A stretch of DNA of 64,000 nucleotides from Paraburkholderia acidisoli (GCF_009789675.1 NZ_CP046914.1:620001-684000), one strand, 5' to 3'; counted from the stretch's first letter, positions 28,468 to 37,363 are shown. Translations and numbers: made by a program. The notes: generated from the letters alone by a model not told the origin.

Positions 28468-28499
28468 CCGCGCCCACGCAACCCGATCAAGGACCGACC

Positions 28500-30911
28500 A
28501 TGACCTCGTTACTTCAACCGCCCACATTCGCGCTGGCTTCGCGCGATGACAATCACCTGCGCCTCACCAGTGCCGATGGCGCGACGCTCGACGTATTCGT
28601 GCTCGAAGACGACATCGTGCGCGTACGCGTGCTGCCCGATGGCGAAGCGCACGGCCCGCGCACGTGGGCGATCGCGCCCGGGCTCGACGACGTCCCTTAC
28701 GAAGGCCGGGACCGACTCGATACCCACGGCTTCTCGATGCCTTCATTCGTATTGCTAACGAATGACGAAGGTATCGTCGTCGAAACCCAACAGATTCGCC
28801 TTTCTATTGCTTACGCGGGCGGCCGCTGCGCCTGGCAAATGCATGACGGCGACGCATGGCGCACCGTGCTGCAGGACCGCGCCACGCAAGCGTATAACTT
28901 CGGCTGGTGGGACGAGCGTGTGTATCACTATGTGCGCCGCGAACCGGGCGAAATGTACGTGGGTCTCGGCGAGCGCGCCGGTTCGATCGATCGTGCGCAA
29001 CAAAGTTATCGCATGACCAATGTCGACGCGATGGGCTACAGCGCGCGCACCACCGACCCGCTCTACAAGCACATCCCGTTCTACCTCACGTGGCAACGCG
29101 AGGCGCGGCTCGGCTTTGGCCTGTTCTACGACACGCTCGCCGACTGCACCTTCGACATGGGCCGCGAACTGGACAATTACCACGGCCCGTATCGCCATTT
29201 CATTGCGGATCACGGCGATCTCGACTACTACTTCATCGCTTCGCTACGCACGCCGCTGGCCGCGGTGCGCCGCTTCACCTGGCTGACGGGCCGCCCCGCG
29301 CTGATGCCGAAGTGGGGACTCGGCTACTCCGGCTCGACCATGAGCTATACCGACGCACCCGACGCCCAGCGGCAAATGAACGAATTCATCGCGCGCTGCC
29401 GCGAGCACGACATACTGTGCGACTCGTTTCATCTTTCTTCGGGTTACACGTCCATTGGCGCGAAACGCTATGTGTTCAACTGGAATCGCGACAAGTTCCC
29501 CGACATCGAAGGCTTCGTGCGCGACTACCTCGACCACGGCGTCAAGCTCTGCGCGAACATCAAACCATGCCTGTTGCGGGATCATCCCGAGTTCGACGCC
29601 GCCGCACGGGAGGGCTTGCTGATTCGATCGGGCGACGGGCAACCCGCGTGGGTTCAGTTCTGGGACGAAGTGGGCGCGTACGTCGACTTCACGAATCCCG
29701 CCGCCACGGCCTGGTGGAAGCAGCACGTGAAAGACGCCCTGTTGCGCTACGGCATTGCCGCCACCTGGAACGACAACAACGAGTATGAAATCTGGTCGCC
29801 CCAAGCCAAGGCGCACGGTTTCGGCCATTCCTTTGCGGCGCGCGAAGCGAAAGTCCTGCAAACGTTGCTGATGATGCGCGCCTCGCGCGACGCGCAACGC
29901 GAGCACGCGCCTCACACGCGGCCATTCCTCGTCTCGCGTTCGGGCGGCGTGGGCATGCATCGCTACGTGCAGACCTGGTCCGGCGACAACGCCACCTCGT
30001 GGGAAACGCTGCGCTACAACCTCAAGATGGGACTCGGGCTCGCGCTTTCGGGCGTATCGAACATCGGCCACGATATTGGCGGCTTCGCGGGTCCCGCGCC
30101 CGACCCCGAACTGTTCCTGCGCTGGATACAGTTCGGCGTCTGGATGCCGCGTTTCTCCATTCACTCGTGGAACGACGACGGCACGGTCAACGAACCGTGG
30201 ATGTTTCCCGAGCACACGCCGCAGGTTTCCGCGCTGCTCAAGCTGCGTTACCGCCTGCTGCCCTATCTCTATCAGTTGCTGTGGGATTCCACCCTGCATT
30301 ACGAGCCGGTCCTGCGGCCGACCTTCGCCGACTTCCCCGGCGACCCGCATTGCTACGCCGAATCCGACGACATGATGGTCGGCGCTTCGCTGCTCGCCGC
30401 GCCCGTGGTTGAACCGGGGCGCACCACGCGTGAGGTGCGCCTGCCGGCCGGGGCGCACTGGACCTGCTTCTGGAGCGGCGTCACGTTCGCGGGCGGCCAA
30501 ACCATCACGCTGCCCGCGCCGTTCGAGCACCCCGTCATGCTGATACGCGAAGGCAGCGTGATCGCGCTGAACGTCGCCGAGCAGCATTTCGACGCGCGGG
30601 CCGAACGGCGGGCCTTCCGGATCGTGCCGATGCAAAGCGGCGCGCGCGTCGAGCGCCGCTATATCGAGGACGACGGCGAAACCGAAGCGTGGCGCAACGG
30701 CGAGTTCGGCACGTGGACCGTCGCGGTCGAGGGGGACGCCCGGGACCTCAGGATTTCAGTGACGAAGTCCGGGCTCATGCCTGACGCAAGCACGGCGCTG
30801 GAACTCCACCTGCCCGCCAGCGAAAAGCGGCAACTCCACCTGAGCGGAGCGCAGATCACGGCGGATACGCATGCCGGCGGCTGGCGAACGATCGATATCG
30901 AAATCGTCTAG
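28500..30911 (+). CDS. glycoside hydrolase family 31 (alpha-glucosidase/alpha-xylosidase type)
   Basis: An 803-residue GH31 enzyme lacking a signal peptide, so cytoplasmic. An N-terminal beta-sandwich (about 1-245) leads to the TIM barrel with RPALMPKWGLGYSGSTMSY, nucleophile D425 in TWNDNNEYE and acid/base D496 in TWSGDNATSW, then SGVSNIGHDIGGF. C-terminal beta domains follow, with MVGASLLAAPV. The start at 28500 has AAGGA six bases upstream; an alternative ATG at 28464 overlaps the transporter stop. The pairing with an MFS transporter and porin suggests it cleaves an imported alpha-glycoside. Which one is unknown. Confidence 0.92.
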   Translation: MTSLLQPPTFALASRDDNHLRLTSADGATLDVFVLEDDIVRVRVLPDGEAHGPRTWAIAPGLDDVPYEGRDRLDTHGFSMPSFVLLTNDEGIVVETQQIRLSIAYAGGRCAWQMHDGDAWRTVLQDRATQAYNFGWWDERVYHYVRREPGEMYVGLGERAGSIDRAQQSYRMTNVDAMGYSARTTDPLYKHIPFYLTWQREARLGFGLFYDTLADCTFDMGRELDNYHGPYRHFIADHGDLDYYFIASLRTPLAAVRRFTWLTGRPALMPKWGLGYSGSTMSYTDAPDAQRQMNEFIARCREHDILCDSFHLSSGYTSIGAKRYVFNWNRDKFPDIEGFVRDYLDHGVKLCANIKPCLLRDHPEFDAAAREGLLIRSGDGQPAWVQFWDEVGAYVDFTNPAATAWWKQHVKDALLRYGIAATWNDNNEYEIWSPQAKAHGFGHSFAAREAKVLQTLLMMRASRDAQREHAPHTRPFLVSRSGGVGMHRYVQTWSGDNATSWETLRYNLKMGLGLALSGVSNIGHDIGGFAGPAPDPELFLRWIQFGVWMPRFSIHSWNDDGTVNEPWMFPEHTPQVSALLKLRYRLLPYLYQLLWDSTLHYEPVLRPTFADFPGDPHCYAESDDMMVGASLLAAPVVEPGRTTREVRLPAGAHWTCFWSGVTFAGGQTITLPAPFEHPVMLIREGSVIALNVAEQHFDARAERRAFRIVPMQSGARVERRYIEDDGETEAWRNGEFGTWTVAVEGDARDLRISVTKSGLMPDASTALELHLPASEKRQLHLSGAQITADTHAGGWRTIDIEIV

Positions 30912-30941
30912 ATCTTTCAGCGCTTTCAACCGGATCTTTCC

Positions 30942-30991
30942 GCCAAGGCGCGGCGCCACCTTGGCGGCCGCACCTGGCCGGCCGCACCTGG
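30942..30991. repeat. hairpin and short direct repeats after GH31 gene
   Basis: Arms GCCAAGG and CCTTGGC (30942-30965), then two direct copies of GGCCGCACCTGG (30966-30977, 30980-30991). No T tract; possibly a weak transcription end. Confidence 0.4.
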
Positions 30992-31114
30992 GCGGCCCCA
31001 CCCTGCCAGCTTCGCTGCCTGCCGCGCCAACCCCGGTTATCATCGCGGTCTCGCGCGCGCATGCCCGCCATGCGTGCCGCATCGCGACAACCCCCAAGGC
31101 TATTCAGGCAGACG

Positions 31115-31801
31115 ATGTCCTCCACTCCTTTCGACGCCGTGCTTTTCGACTGTGACGGCGTACTGGTCGATTCCGAACGCATTACCCACGTCGTGCTCGT
31201 GCAGATGCTGGGCGAGCTGGGCTGGTCGCTGAGCGTCGAGGAAGCGATGGGCATTTTCGTCGGCAAGGCGGTGAAGGACGAAGCCGACCGCATCGAACGC
31301 CACACGGGCGTACGCATCACCGAAGCATGGCTCGAAGGCTTCCGCGCGCGCCGCAACGAGGCGCTCGAGCGCGATCTCGTCGAAATTCCCGGCGCGCCGG
31401 CCGCGGTGCGCGAAGTGCACGCGGCCTTCGGCGGCCGCATCGCCGTCGCCTCGGGCGCCGACCGGCGCAAAGTCGAACTGCAACTGCGCAAAGTGGCGCT
31501 GCTCGACTGCTTCGGCGCCCATATCTATAGCGGCCACGAAACGCCGCGCAGCAAGCCGTTCCCCGACGTCTATCTCGCCGCGGCCGCCGGGCTGCACGCC
31601 GACCCGCGCCGCTGCGCCGTGGTCGAAGACACCGTCACGGGCGCGAGCGCCGGCCTCGCCGCCGGTGCCACCGTGTTCGGCTACAGTCCGGCCGAGCCGG
31701 GCCACAGCAGCGCGCAGGCGCTGCGCGACGCGGGCGTGGCACACGTCTTCACCGACATGGTGCAACTGCCCGCGTTATTGGCAAACTGGCAAATCCAGTA
31801 A
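31115..31801 (+). CDS. HAD-family phosphatase (subfamily IA, phosphoglycolate/sugar phosphatase-like)
   Basis: A 228-residue HAD hydrolase. Motif I FDCDGVLVDSE has nucleophile D12 and D14. Motif II is VASGADRRKVE (Ser). Motif III is the lysine in SKPFPDVYLAAAAGL. Motif IV is VVEDTVTGASAGLAAG. The cap domain between motif I and II is helical. Related enzymes dephosphorylate phosphoglycolate, 2-deoxyglucose-6-phosphate or beta-phosphoglucose; the substrate here is undetermined. An ATG at 31061 is in frame, but homologue-like sequence begins at 31115. It lies downstream of GH31 with a 203-bp gap. Confidence 0.88.
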   Translation: MSSTPFDAVLFDCDGVLVDSERITHVVLVQMLGELGWSLSVEEAMGIFVGKAVKDEADRIERHTGVRITEAWLEGFRARRNEALERDLVEIPGAPAAVREVHAAFGGRIAVASGADRRKVELQLRKVALLDCFGAHIYSGHETPRSKPFPDVYLAAAAGLHADPRRCAVVEDTVTGASAGLAAGATVFGYSPAEPGHSSAQALRDAGVAHVFTDMVQLPALLANWQIQ

Positions 31802-31822
31802 GCGCGTGTGAAAATCACGCGC
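31802..31822 (+). terminator. hairpin directly after HAD gene
   Basis: Arms GCGCGTG and CACGCGC with loop TGAAAAT, starting at the base after the stop codon. No T tract; possible weak terminator. Confidence 0.4.
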
Positions 31823-31922
31823 CGGAAGAAGGCGGCCCTCGCGCCCTTCCCGTCCGGCACGCACGAAGCACGCCGCCAACGGTTCGCATACCATTCATAC
31901 CGTGGCGCCGCGTACTCAAAAA

Positions 31923-31956
31923 GATAGTTTGCTATCGAATCGCTTTGGGCTATCAT
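31923..31956 (+). promoter_or_regulatory. promoter with overlapping MarR-type operator, predicted leaderless transcript
   Basis: Inverted repeat GATAG-TTTG-CTATC (31923-31936) overlaps a -35-like TTGCTA (31929-31934). A 16-bp spacer leads to TATCAT (31951-31956) as -10. Transcription would begin at about 31963-31964, which is the start codon itself. The partial repeat GGGCTATC at the -10 could be a second half-site. Autoregulation by the MarR protein is the obvious inference. Confidence 0.55.
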
Positions 31957-31963
31957 CCCGCCG

Positions 31964-32419
31964 ATGTCGAACCTTCACACATTACGCCTTGCCGTCAGCA
32001 GCACGCTCGTGGTGGCGGCACGCAAATGGCGCCGCACGAGTCACGGAGCGCTTACCGCATACAACGTCTCCGAAGCCTGCGCCGCGCCGCTGCTCACCGC
32101 CGGCCGGCTGGGCGAAGCGGTCCGCCAGGTCACGCTCGCGGAGCATGTGGGCATCGAAGGCCCCTCACTCGTGCGTTTGCTCGATCAACTTTGCGCCGCC
32201 GGTCTCGTACGCCGCGACGAAGACCCGGACGACCGCCGCGCCAAAACCATTTCGCTCACGAACGAAGGCCTCGCCGTGACCGCGCGCATGGAAGACGAGT
32301 TGCGCGAGTTGCGTTCGCGCGTGCTCAAGGGCGTGACCCGCGCCGACCTCGAAGCGACGCTACGCGTGCTCAACGCGTTCAACACGGCCGAAGGCGCCGA
32401 CGCTGCCTTACACGACTGA
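31964..32419 (+). CDS. MarR-family transcriptional regulator
   Basis: A 151-residue winged-helix protein. It contains GRLGEAVRQVTLAEHVGIEGPSLVRLLDQLCAAGLVRRDEDPDDRRAKTISLTNEGLAV, the helix-turn-helix and the DxRxK wing diagnostic of MarR. It is first in an operon with a FUSC pump, a DUF1656 protein, an HlyD adaptor and a NodT channel, so it probably represses that efflux operon and responds to an aromatic or phenolic ligand. No Shine-Dalgarno is visible before the ATG, which fits the leaderless promoter described upstream. Confidence 0.92.
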   Translation: MSNLHTLRLAVSSTLVVAARKWRRTSHGALTAYNVSEACAAPLLTAGRLGEAVRQVTLAEHVGIEGPSLVRLLDQLCAAGLVRRDEDPDDRRAKTISLTNEGLAVTARMEDELRELRSRVLKGVTRADLEATLRVLNAFNTAEGADAALHD

Positions 32420-32435
32420 AAGCTGAAAGCGGAAC

Positions 32436-34574
32436 ATGACCTACCCTTCCCTCCGCGACTGGCTCTTCTCGGTCAAGACCTTCGCCGCGTCGATGCTCGC
32501 GCTCTACCTCGCGCTGATCTTCGAGTTGCCGCGTCCTTACTGGGCAATGGCGAGCGTCTATATCGTGTCGAATCCGTTCGTGGGCGCCACGCGCTCGAAG
32601 GCGCTGTATCGCGCGCTCGGCACGGCGCTCGGCGCGGCCGCCGCCATCACGCTCGTGCCGCCCTTCGTCGAAACGCCGCTGCTGTTCAGCGTGATCGTGG
32701 CGACCTGGACGGGCACGCTGCTTTACCTCGCCATGTCCGATCGCACCGCGCGCAGCTACGTGTTCATGCTCGCGGGCTATACGATGCCGCTCATCGCGCT
32801 GCCCACGGTGACCGATCCCACGACCGTGTTCGACGTGGCCATCGCGCGGACCGAGGAAATCACGCTGGGCATCATCTGCGCGAGCGTGATCGGCAGTAAC
32901 TTCCTGCCGAGCCGGCTCGCGCCCACGCTCATCGAGCGCGCCGACGCGTGGTTCCGCGACGCCGCCTGGTATGGCCGCGAAACGCTCTCCGGCCACATCG
33001 CGGGCAAGGACGTTTCGGCATGCCGCCAGCGCCTCGCCAATACCGTGAACCAGCTCGAATTCCTGCTGAGCCAACTCGGTTACGACCATACGCATCCCGG
33101 CATTCTCACGCGCGCGGAAACACTGCGCGGACGCATGCAGCTATTTCTGCCGATGATTTCGGCGCTCGCCGATCCGCTCATCGCCTTGCGTCAAGATCTG
33201 AAAGTGTGGCCCGAAGGCCTCGACGCGCTGCTCAACGACGCCGCGCGCTGGTTCGACGAACCGCTGCCCACGCGCGCCGCCGACATGCACGACAACGCGG
33301 GCGACCCCGAAGCCGACAACCTGCGTGCACGCATCGCCGGCCTGCAACCCGCGCGCGACGCGCTCACGAGCTGGGAAGGCGCGCTGCTCTCGAATGCGCT
33401 CTGGCGTCTCGGGCAAGTCATCGACGTCTGGCAGGATTGCCGGGCGCTGCGCTCGCTCATCGCGCATCAGGACGGCGCGTGGCGGCCGCGCTACCGCCAC
33501 TGGCGGCTCGGCGGCACGGAACGCTTCTACGATCGCGGCCTGATGCTGTTCTCGTGCCTCGTGCCCGTGAGCGCGATTCTCGTGGCGTGCTGGCTGTGGG
33601 TGAGTTCGGGCTGGCACGACGGCGCAGGCGCGGTCACGCTCGCGGCCGTGGCATGCTGCTTCTTCGCGGCACTCGACGAACCCGCGCCCATGGTGTTTCG
33701 CTTTTTCGTCGCCACGGCTGCCAGCGTGGTGTTCGCGGGCCTGTATCTCTTCGTGGCGCTGCCCAAGGTGCACGACTTCGAAATGCTCGTTCTGTTGTTC
33801 GCGGGGCCGTTCATCCTGATCGGCACCTTGATTCCGCGCCCCGCGTTCAACGTGGTGACCATGCTCGTGGCCGTCAACACCGCGACCTTCATCAGCGTGC
33901 AAAGCGCGTACGAAGCCGATTTCCTGGTATTCCTGAACAGTAATATCGCCGGCGTCGCGGGCCTCTTGTTCGCCTATATCTGGGTGCGCGCGACGCGCCC
34001 GTTCGGTGCCGAACTCGCGGCGCGGCGGCTGTTGCGTTCGAGCTGGAACGATGTCGCGCTCTCGGCCTCGCCCACGCCCATCGCCGATCAGCGCAATCTC
34101 ACCTCGCGCATGCTCGACCGCCTCATGCAACTCATTCCGCGTCTGGCGGCCTCCGACGATCATCGGCATCCGTCGATCGAAAGCTTTCGCGACCTGCGTA
34201 TCGCGCTTAATGCGCTCGACCTGCGCCGCTCGCGCCACAAACTCGACGGCGACGTGCCGGACGCCATCGACCGCGTGCTCGCCGGCGTGAGCGAGCACTA
34301 CGCGCGTTGCGCGCAACAGAGCGCACGCCAGAGCGCGCCGCCCGCGCTGCTCGCCACCATCGACGACGCCCTGCACCGCGTGGCCTCGCGCGCGCTCGCG
34401 CAAACGCCGCCCGCCGGTGCCGGCGAAACCGTAGCCAACGCCGCCACGCCGCCGCGCGCGCTCGTGTCGCAGCGCTGGCTGCGCGACACGCTGCATGCGC
34501 TCGTGGGCGTGCGGCTCGCGCTCTATCCGGCGGCCGCGTCGCAAGCGCCCTCGGGCGGCGAGGCGATCGCATGA
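32436..34574 (+). CDS. FUSC-family inner-membrane efflux protein (AaeB-like)
   Basis: A 712-residue protein. Two clusters of membrane helices (about 10-165 and 375-515) alternate with two cytoplasmic helical regions, the FUSC/AaeB arrangement. It begins YPSLRDWLFSVKTFAASMLALYLALIFELPRPYWAMASVYIVSNPFVG, typical of the family. Members pump aromatic carboxylic acids (AaeB exports p-hydroxybenzoate) or give fusaric acid resistance. Its stop overlaps the next ATG (ATGA), which opens a 14-codon micro-ORF rather than the DUF1656 gene directly. Confidence 0.93.
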   Translation: MTYPSLRDWLFSVKTFAASMLALYLALIFELPRPYWAMASVYIVSNPFVGATRSKALYRALGTALGAAAAITLVPPFVETPLLFSVIVATWTGTLLYLAMSDRTARSYVFMLAGYTMPLIALPTVTDPTTVFDVAIARTEEITLGIICASVIGSNFLPSRLAPTLIERADAWFRDAAWYGRETLSGHIAGKDVSACRQRLANTVNQLEFLLSQLGYDHTHPGILTRAETLRGRMQLFLPMISALADPLIALRQDLKVWPEGLDALLNDAARWFDEPLPTRAADMHDNAGDPEADNLRARIAGLQPARDALTSWEGALLSNALWRLGQVIDVWQDCRALRSLIAHQDGAWRPRYRHWRLGGTERFYDRGLMLFSCLVPVSAILVACWLWVSSGWHDGAGAVTLAAVACCFFAALDEPAPMVFRFFVATAASVVFAGLYLFVALPKVHDFEMLVLLFAGPFILIGTLIPRPAFNVVTMLVAVNTATFISVQSAYEADFLVFLNSNIAGVAGLLFAYIWVRATRPFGAELAARRLLRSSWNDVALSASPTPIADQRNLTSRMLDRLMQLIPRLAASDDHRHPSIESFRDLRIALNALDLRRSRHKLDGDVPDAIDRVLAGVSEHYARCAQQSARQSAPPALLATIDDALHRVASRALAQTPPAGAGETVANAATPPRALVSQRWLRDTLHALVGVRLALYPAAASQAPSGGEAIA

Positions 34575-34615
34575 ACGCGCGCGACTTTTACTTTTTCCTG
34601 AAACCCGCACCATGA
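34571..34615 (+). CDS. 14-codon bridging micro-ORF between FUSC and DUF1656 genes
   Basis: ATG overlaps the FUSC stop (ATGA at 34571-34574). The peptide MNARDFYFFLKPAP ends in a TGA that overlaps the DUF1656 ATG (ATGA at 34612-34615). It exactly fills the gap and could pass ribosomes from one gene to the next, since DUF1656 has no evident Shine-Dalgarno. Whether the peptide has a function is unknown. Confidence 0.35.
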   Translation: MNARDFYFFLKPAP

Positions 34616-34821
34616 TCGGCGAAATCGATATCTTCGGCGTGTTCGTGCCCGCCGTGCTCGTGCTGATGCTGATCGCGTACCTCATCAATGTCGTGATCGG
34701 CAAGGTGCTCACGCGCGTCGGCTTTTACCGGCTCGTCTGGCACCGCTCCATTTTCGATCTCGGCATCTATGTGTTCGTCCTGGCTGCCGTCATCATCGTG
34801 TCGCATCGCTTCGTGAACTAA
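34612..34821 (+). CDS. DUF1656 family small membrane protein (AaeX-like)
   Basis: A 69-residue protein with two membrane helices (about 8-28 and 45-65): MIGEIDIFGVFVPAVLVLMLIAYL and SIFDLGIYVFVLAAVIIVSHRFVN. This family sits between FUSC and HlyD genes in many efflux operons, as AaeX does in aaeXAB. Its role is not established. The start is the ATG that overlaps the micro-ORF stop. Confidence 0.9.
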   Translation: MIGEIDIFGVFVPAVLVLMLIAYLINVVIGKVLTRVGFYRLVWHRSIFDLGIYVFVLAAVIIVSHRFVN

Positions 34822-34822
34822 C

Positions 34823-35830
34823 GTGAACGTGAAAAAAACCTGGTTCTCCGCAGGACAGATCCTGCTGACGCTCATCGTCGTCGTCGTGGCCGCGCTCGTG
34901 CTGTGGCGCATCGTCAACTACTACATGTTCGCGCCGTGGACGCGCGACGGTCACGTGCGCGCCGACGTGATCCAGGTCGCGCCCGACGTGGGCGGCCTCA
35001 TCACGAACGTCGAAGTGGTCGACAACCAGGCGGTCAAGAAAGGCCAGGTGCTGTTCGTGATCGATCAGGCGCGCTACGCGCTCTCCCTGCGCCTCGCCCA
35101 GGCGGCGCTCGAACAACGCAAGGCCACGCTCGCGCAGGCCAAGCGCGAATTCGCGCGCAACATCACGCTCGGCAATCTCGTGGCGAGCGAAACGCTCGAA
35201 GAAAGCCGCACGCGCGTGGAGCAAGGCGAAGCCGCCGCCGCCGATGCGCAGGTGCAAGTGGATACCGCGAAGCTCAATCTGCAACGCACCACGATCGTGA
35301 GTCCGGTGGACGGCTATCTCAACGATCGCGCGCCGCGCACGGGCGAATATGTCTCCGCGGGACGCGCGGTGCTTTCGGTGGTCGACATGCATTCGTTCCG
35401 CGTGGACGGCTACTTCGAGGAAACGCGCCTGCACGGCATTCATATCGGCCAGCCGGTCGAGATCACGGTAATGGGCGAAGACCGGCCGTTGCGCGGCCAC
35501 GTGCAAAGCATCGTCGCGGCCATCGAAGACCGCGATCGCCAGGCCAGCCCGAACTTGCTGCCGAACGTGAACCCCGCGTTCAGCTGGGTGCGTCTCGCGC
35601 AGCGGATTCCCGTGCGCATCGCACTCGACGAAGTGCCCGACGACTTCCGCATGATCGCGGGCCGCACCGCCACGGTTGCCGTGCGTGCCGAAGCCGGCCA
35701 CGACAAAGCGGCACGCGGCGCGAACAACGCGAACGCGGCCAGCGGCGTGAACGGTGCCAGCGGTGCGAGCGGTGTAAGCCGCCCGATGTCCGCCAGTTCG
35801 GCAGCGCCCGCCTCCGGAGCTTCGCAATGA
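34823..35830 (+). CDS. HlyD-family periplasmic adaptor (membrane fusion protein, AaeA/EmrA-like)
   Basis: A 335-residue adaptor. A single N-terminal membrane helix (about 10-32) precedes the biotinyl-lipoyl half motif APWTRDGHVRADVIQVAPDVGGLITNVEVVDNQAVKKGQVLFVID. A coiled-coil hairpin (about 85-155) and TTIVSPVDGYLNDRAPRTGEYV follow. It would link the FUSC pump to the outer-membrane channel. The start is GTG at 34823, one base after the DUF1656 stop. The C-terminal 45 residues are a low-complexity Ala/Ser/Gly/Asn tail not expected in the family. The stop overlaps the NodT start. Confidence 0.92.
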   Translation: MNVKKTWFSAGQILLTLIVVVVAALVLWRIVNYYMFAPWTRDGHVRADVIQVAPDVGGLITNVEVVDNQAVKKGQVLFVIDQARYALSLRLAQAALEQRKATLAQAKREFARNITLGNLVASETLEESRTRVEQGEAAAADAQVQVDTAKLNLQRTTIVSPVDGYLNDRAPRTGEYVSAGRAVLSVVDMHSFRVDGYFEETRLHGIHIGQPVEITVMGEDRPLRGHVQSIVAAIEDRDRQASPNLLPNVNPAFSWVRLAQRIPVRIALDEVPDDFRMIAGRTATVAVRAEAGHDKAARGANNANAASGVNGASGASGVSRPMSASSAAPASGASQ

Positions 35831-37326
35831 CACGGCGTGCTTTCTGGCGCGGCTTCGCGCTTACGCCGCTCACGCTCGCGCTCGGCGCGTGCATGACGCT
35901 CGGGCCCAATTACAAGCTGCCCGACGAAGCCGTGGTGAACGCCCCGCTCGCGCAAGGGCCGATTGCGGGCGCGGATCACGCGCCGGTTTCGCAGCAAGCG
36001 GTGCCCGCCGACTGGTGGCGTCTCTACGACGATCCCGCGCTCAACGACCTCGTGCAGGAAGCGCTCAAATCGAACGCGAGTCTGCGCGTGGCCGCCGCGA
36101 ATCTTGCGCGCTCGCGCGAGGCCGTTGCCGTGGCAGCCGCGCAAGGCGGCTTCTCGGGCGGCGCCTCGGCGGGCTTCCAGCGCGCGCAGGTGTCGGGCGA
36201 ACAATATCTGCTGTTCGAGAAAGTGCCCGTGGCAACGCTCGGCGACATGGGCATCAACGTCTCGTATGAATTCGATCTGTTCGGCAAGCTCAAGCGCGGC
36301 GTGGAAGCCGCGCGCGCCGACGACGAAGCCGTGGAAGCCGCCTCCGATCTCGCACGCATCACCGTGGTCGCCGACGTCGTTCAAGCCTATGTGGAATCGT
36401 GCTCGGCCGCTGAAGAACTCGCCATCGCGCACGACTCGCTCAAGCTCCAGCAGCAGCGCGTGTCGCTCTCCAAGCGTCTGCGCGACGCGGGCCGCGGCAA
36501 TCAGCCCGACGTGACGCGCGGCCAGACCCAGGTGGATACGCTCGCCGCCGACATTCCGCGCTTCGAAGGCCGCCGCCGCATCGCGCAGTATCAGCTTGCG
36601 ATGCTGCTCGCGCGAGCGCCCGCCGATCTGCCGCCCGCCGCGCTCAAGTGCGATCGCCTGCCCAGACTCAAGCAGCCGATTCCCGTGGGCGACGGCGCCG
36701 CGCTGCTCAAGCGCCGTCCCGACGTGCGCCAGGCCGAGCGTCTGCTCGCGGCTTCGACGGCACGTATCGGCGTGGCGACGGCTGAGATGTATCCGTCCGT
36801 GAGTTTTGGCGCGGGCGTGAGTACCGTGGGTCTCTCGGGTGATCTGTTCGAACAGAAGACCGATAGCTGGTCGTTCGGACCGCTAATCAACTGGACCTTC
36901 CCTGCCAATGGCCAGCGCGCCCGCGTGCGCGCGGCCGAAGCGGCGACGGGCGGTGCGCTCGCGCATTTCGACGGTGTCGTGCTGAACGCGCTGCGCGAAA
37001 CGCAATCGAGCCTCGCGACCTACGCCGCCGACGATCAGCGCGCCGACTCGCTGCGCACGGCCTATACCTCGGCAAAGCAGTCCGCCGACGAAACCCACCG
37101 CATGTACGCGGCCGGCCGCGAATCGTTCCTCTCCGACCTCGACGCCACGCGCACGCTCACGAGCGTGCACGCGCAAGTCGCGGCGGCCGAAGGCCAGGTC
37201 GCGCTCGATCAGGTGAAACTGTTCCTGGCGCTGGGCGGTGGCTGGGAAACGCAATCGCCGGCTGCGAGCGCGCAGAAAGGCGCGCAAGCGCCGCAAGCCG
37301 CCTCTGCAGCGCAACACGCTCAGTAA
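35827..37326 (+). CDS. outer-membrane efflux lipoprotein, NodT/OprM family
   Basis: A 499-residue TolC-like channel protein. The lipoprotein signal is MTRRAFWRGFALTPLTLALGAC with cysteine C22. Then MTLGPNYKLPD and PADWWRLYDDPALNDLVQEALKSNASLRVAAANL, the NodT-family start. NVSYEFDLFGKLKRGVEAARAD is the conserved outer-membrane segment, and the second half repeats the pattern. The ATG overlaps the adaptor stop (ATGA). Completes the tripartite efflux pump. The last 25 residues are Ala/Gln-rich. Confidence 0.93.
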   Translation: MTRRAFWRGFALTPLTLALGACMTLGPNYKLPDEAVVNAPLAQGPIAGADHAPVSQQAVPADWWRLYDDPALNDLVQEALKSNASLRVAAANLARSREAVAVAAAQGGFSGGASAGFQRAQVSGEQYLLFEKVPVATLGDMGINVSYEFDLFGKLKRGVEAARADDEAVEAASDLARITVVADVVQAYVESCSAAEELAIAHDSLKLQQQRVSLSKRLRDAGRGNQPDVTRGQTQVDTLAADIPRFEGRRRIAQYQLAMLLARAPADLPPAALKCDRLPRLKQPIPVGDGAALLKRRPDVRQAERLLAASTARIGVATAEMYPSVSFGAGVSTVGLSGDLFEQKTDSWSFGPLINWTFPANGQRARVRAAEAATGGALAHFDGVVLNALRETQSSLATYAADDQRADSLRTAYTSAKQSADETHRMYAAGRESFLSDLDATRTLTSVHAQVAAAEGQVALDQVKLFLALGGGWETQSPAASAQKGAQAPQAASAAQHAQ

Positions 37327-37363
37327 GGTCCGCGGTAACGTCCGCCGTAACGAGCGATCGGAT

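Noticed and set aside
27123..28499. GH31 protein beginning at 27123
   Set aside because: That part is a shifted reading of the MFS transporter gene; the glycosidase fold begins at 28500.
30966..30991. tandem repeat array
   Set aside because: Only two copies of a 12-base unit; too short to be a minisatellite of interest.
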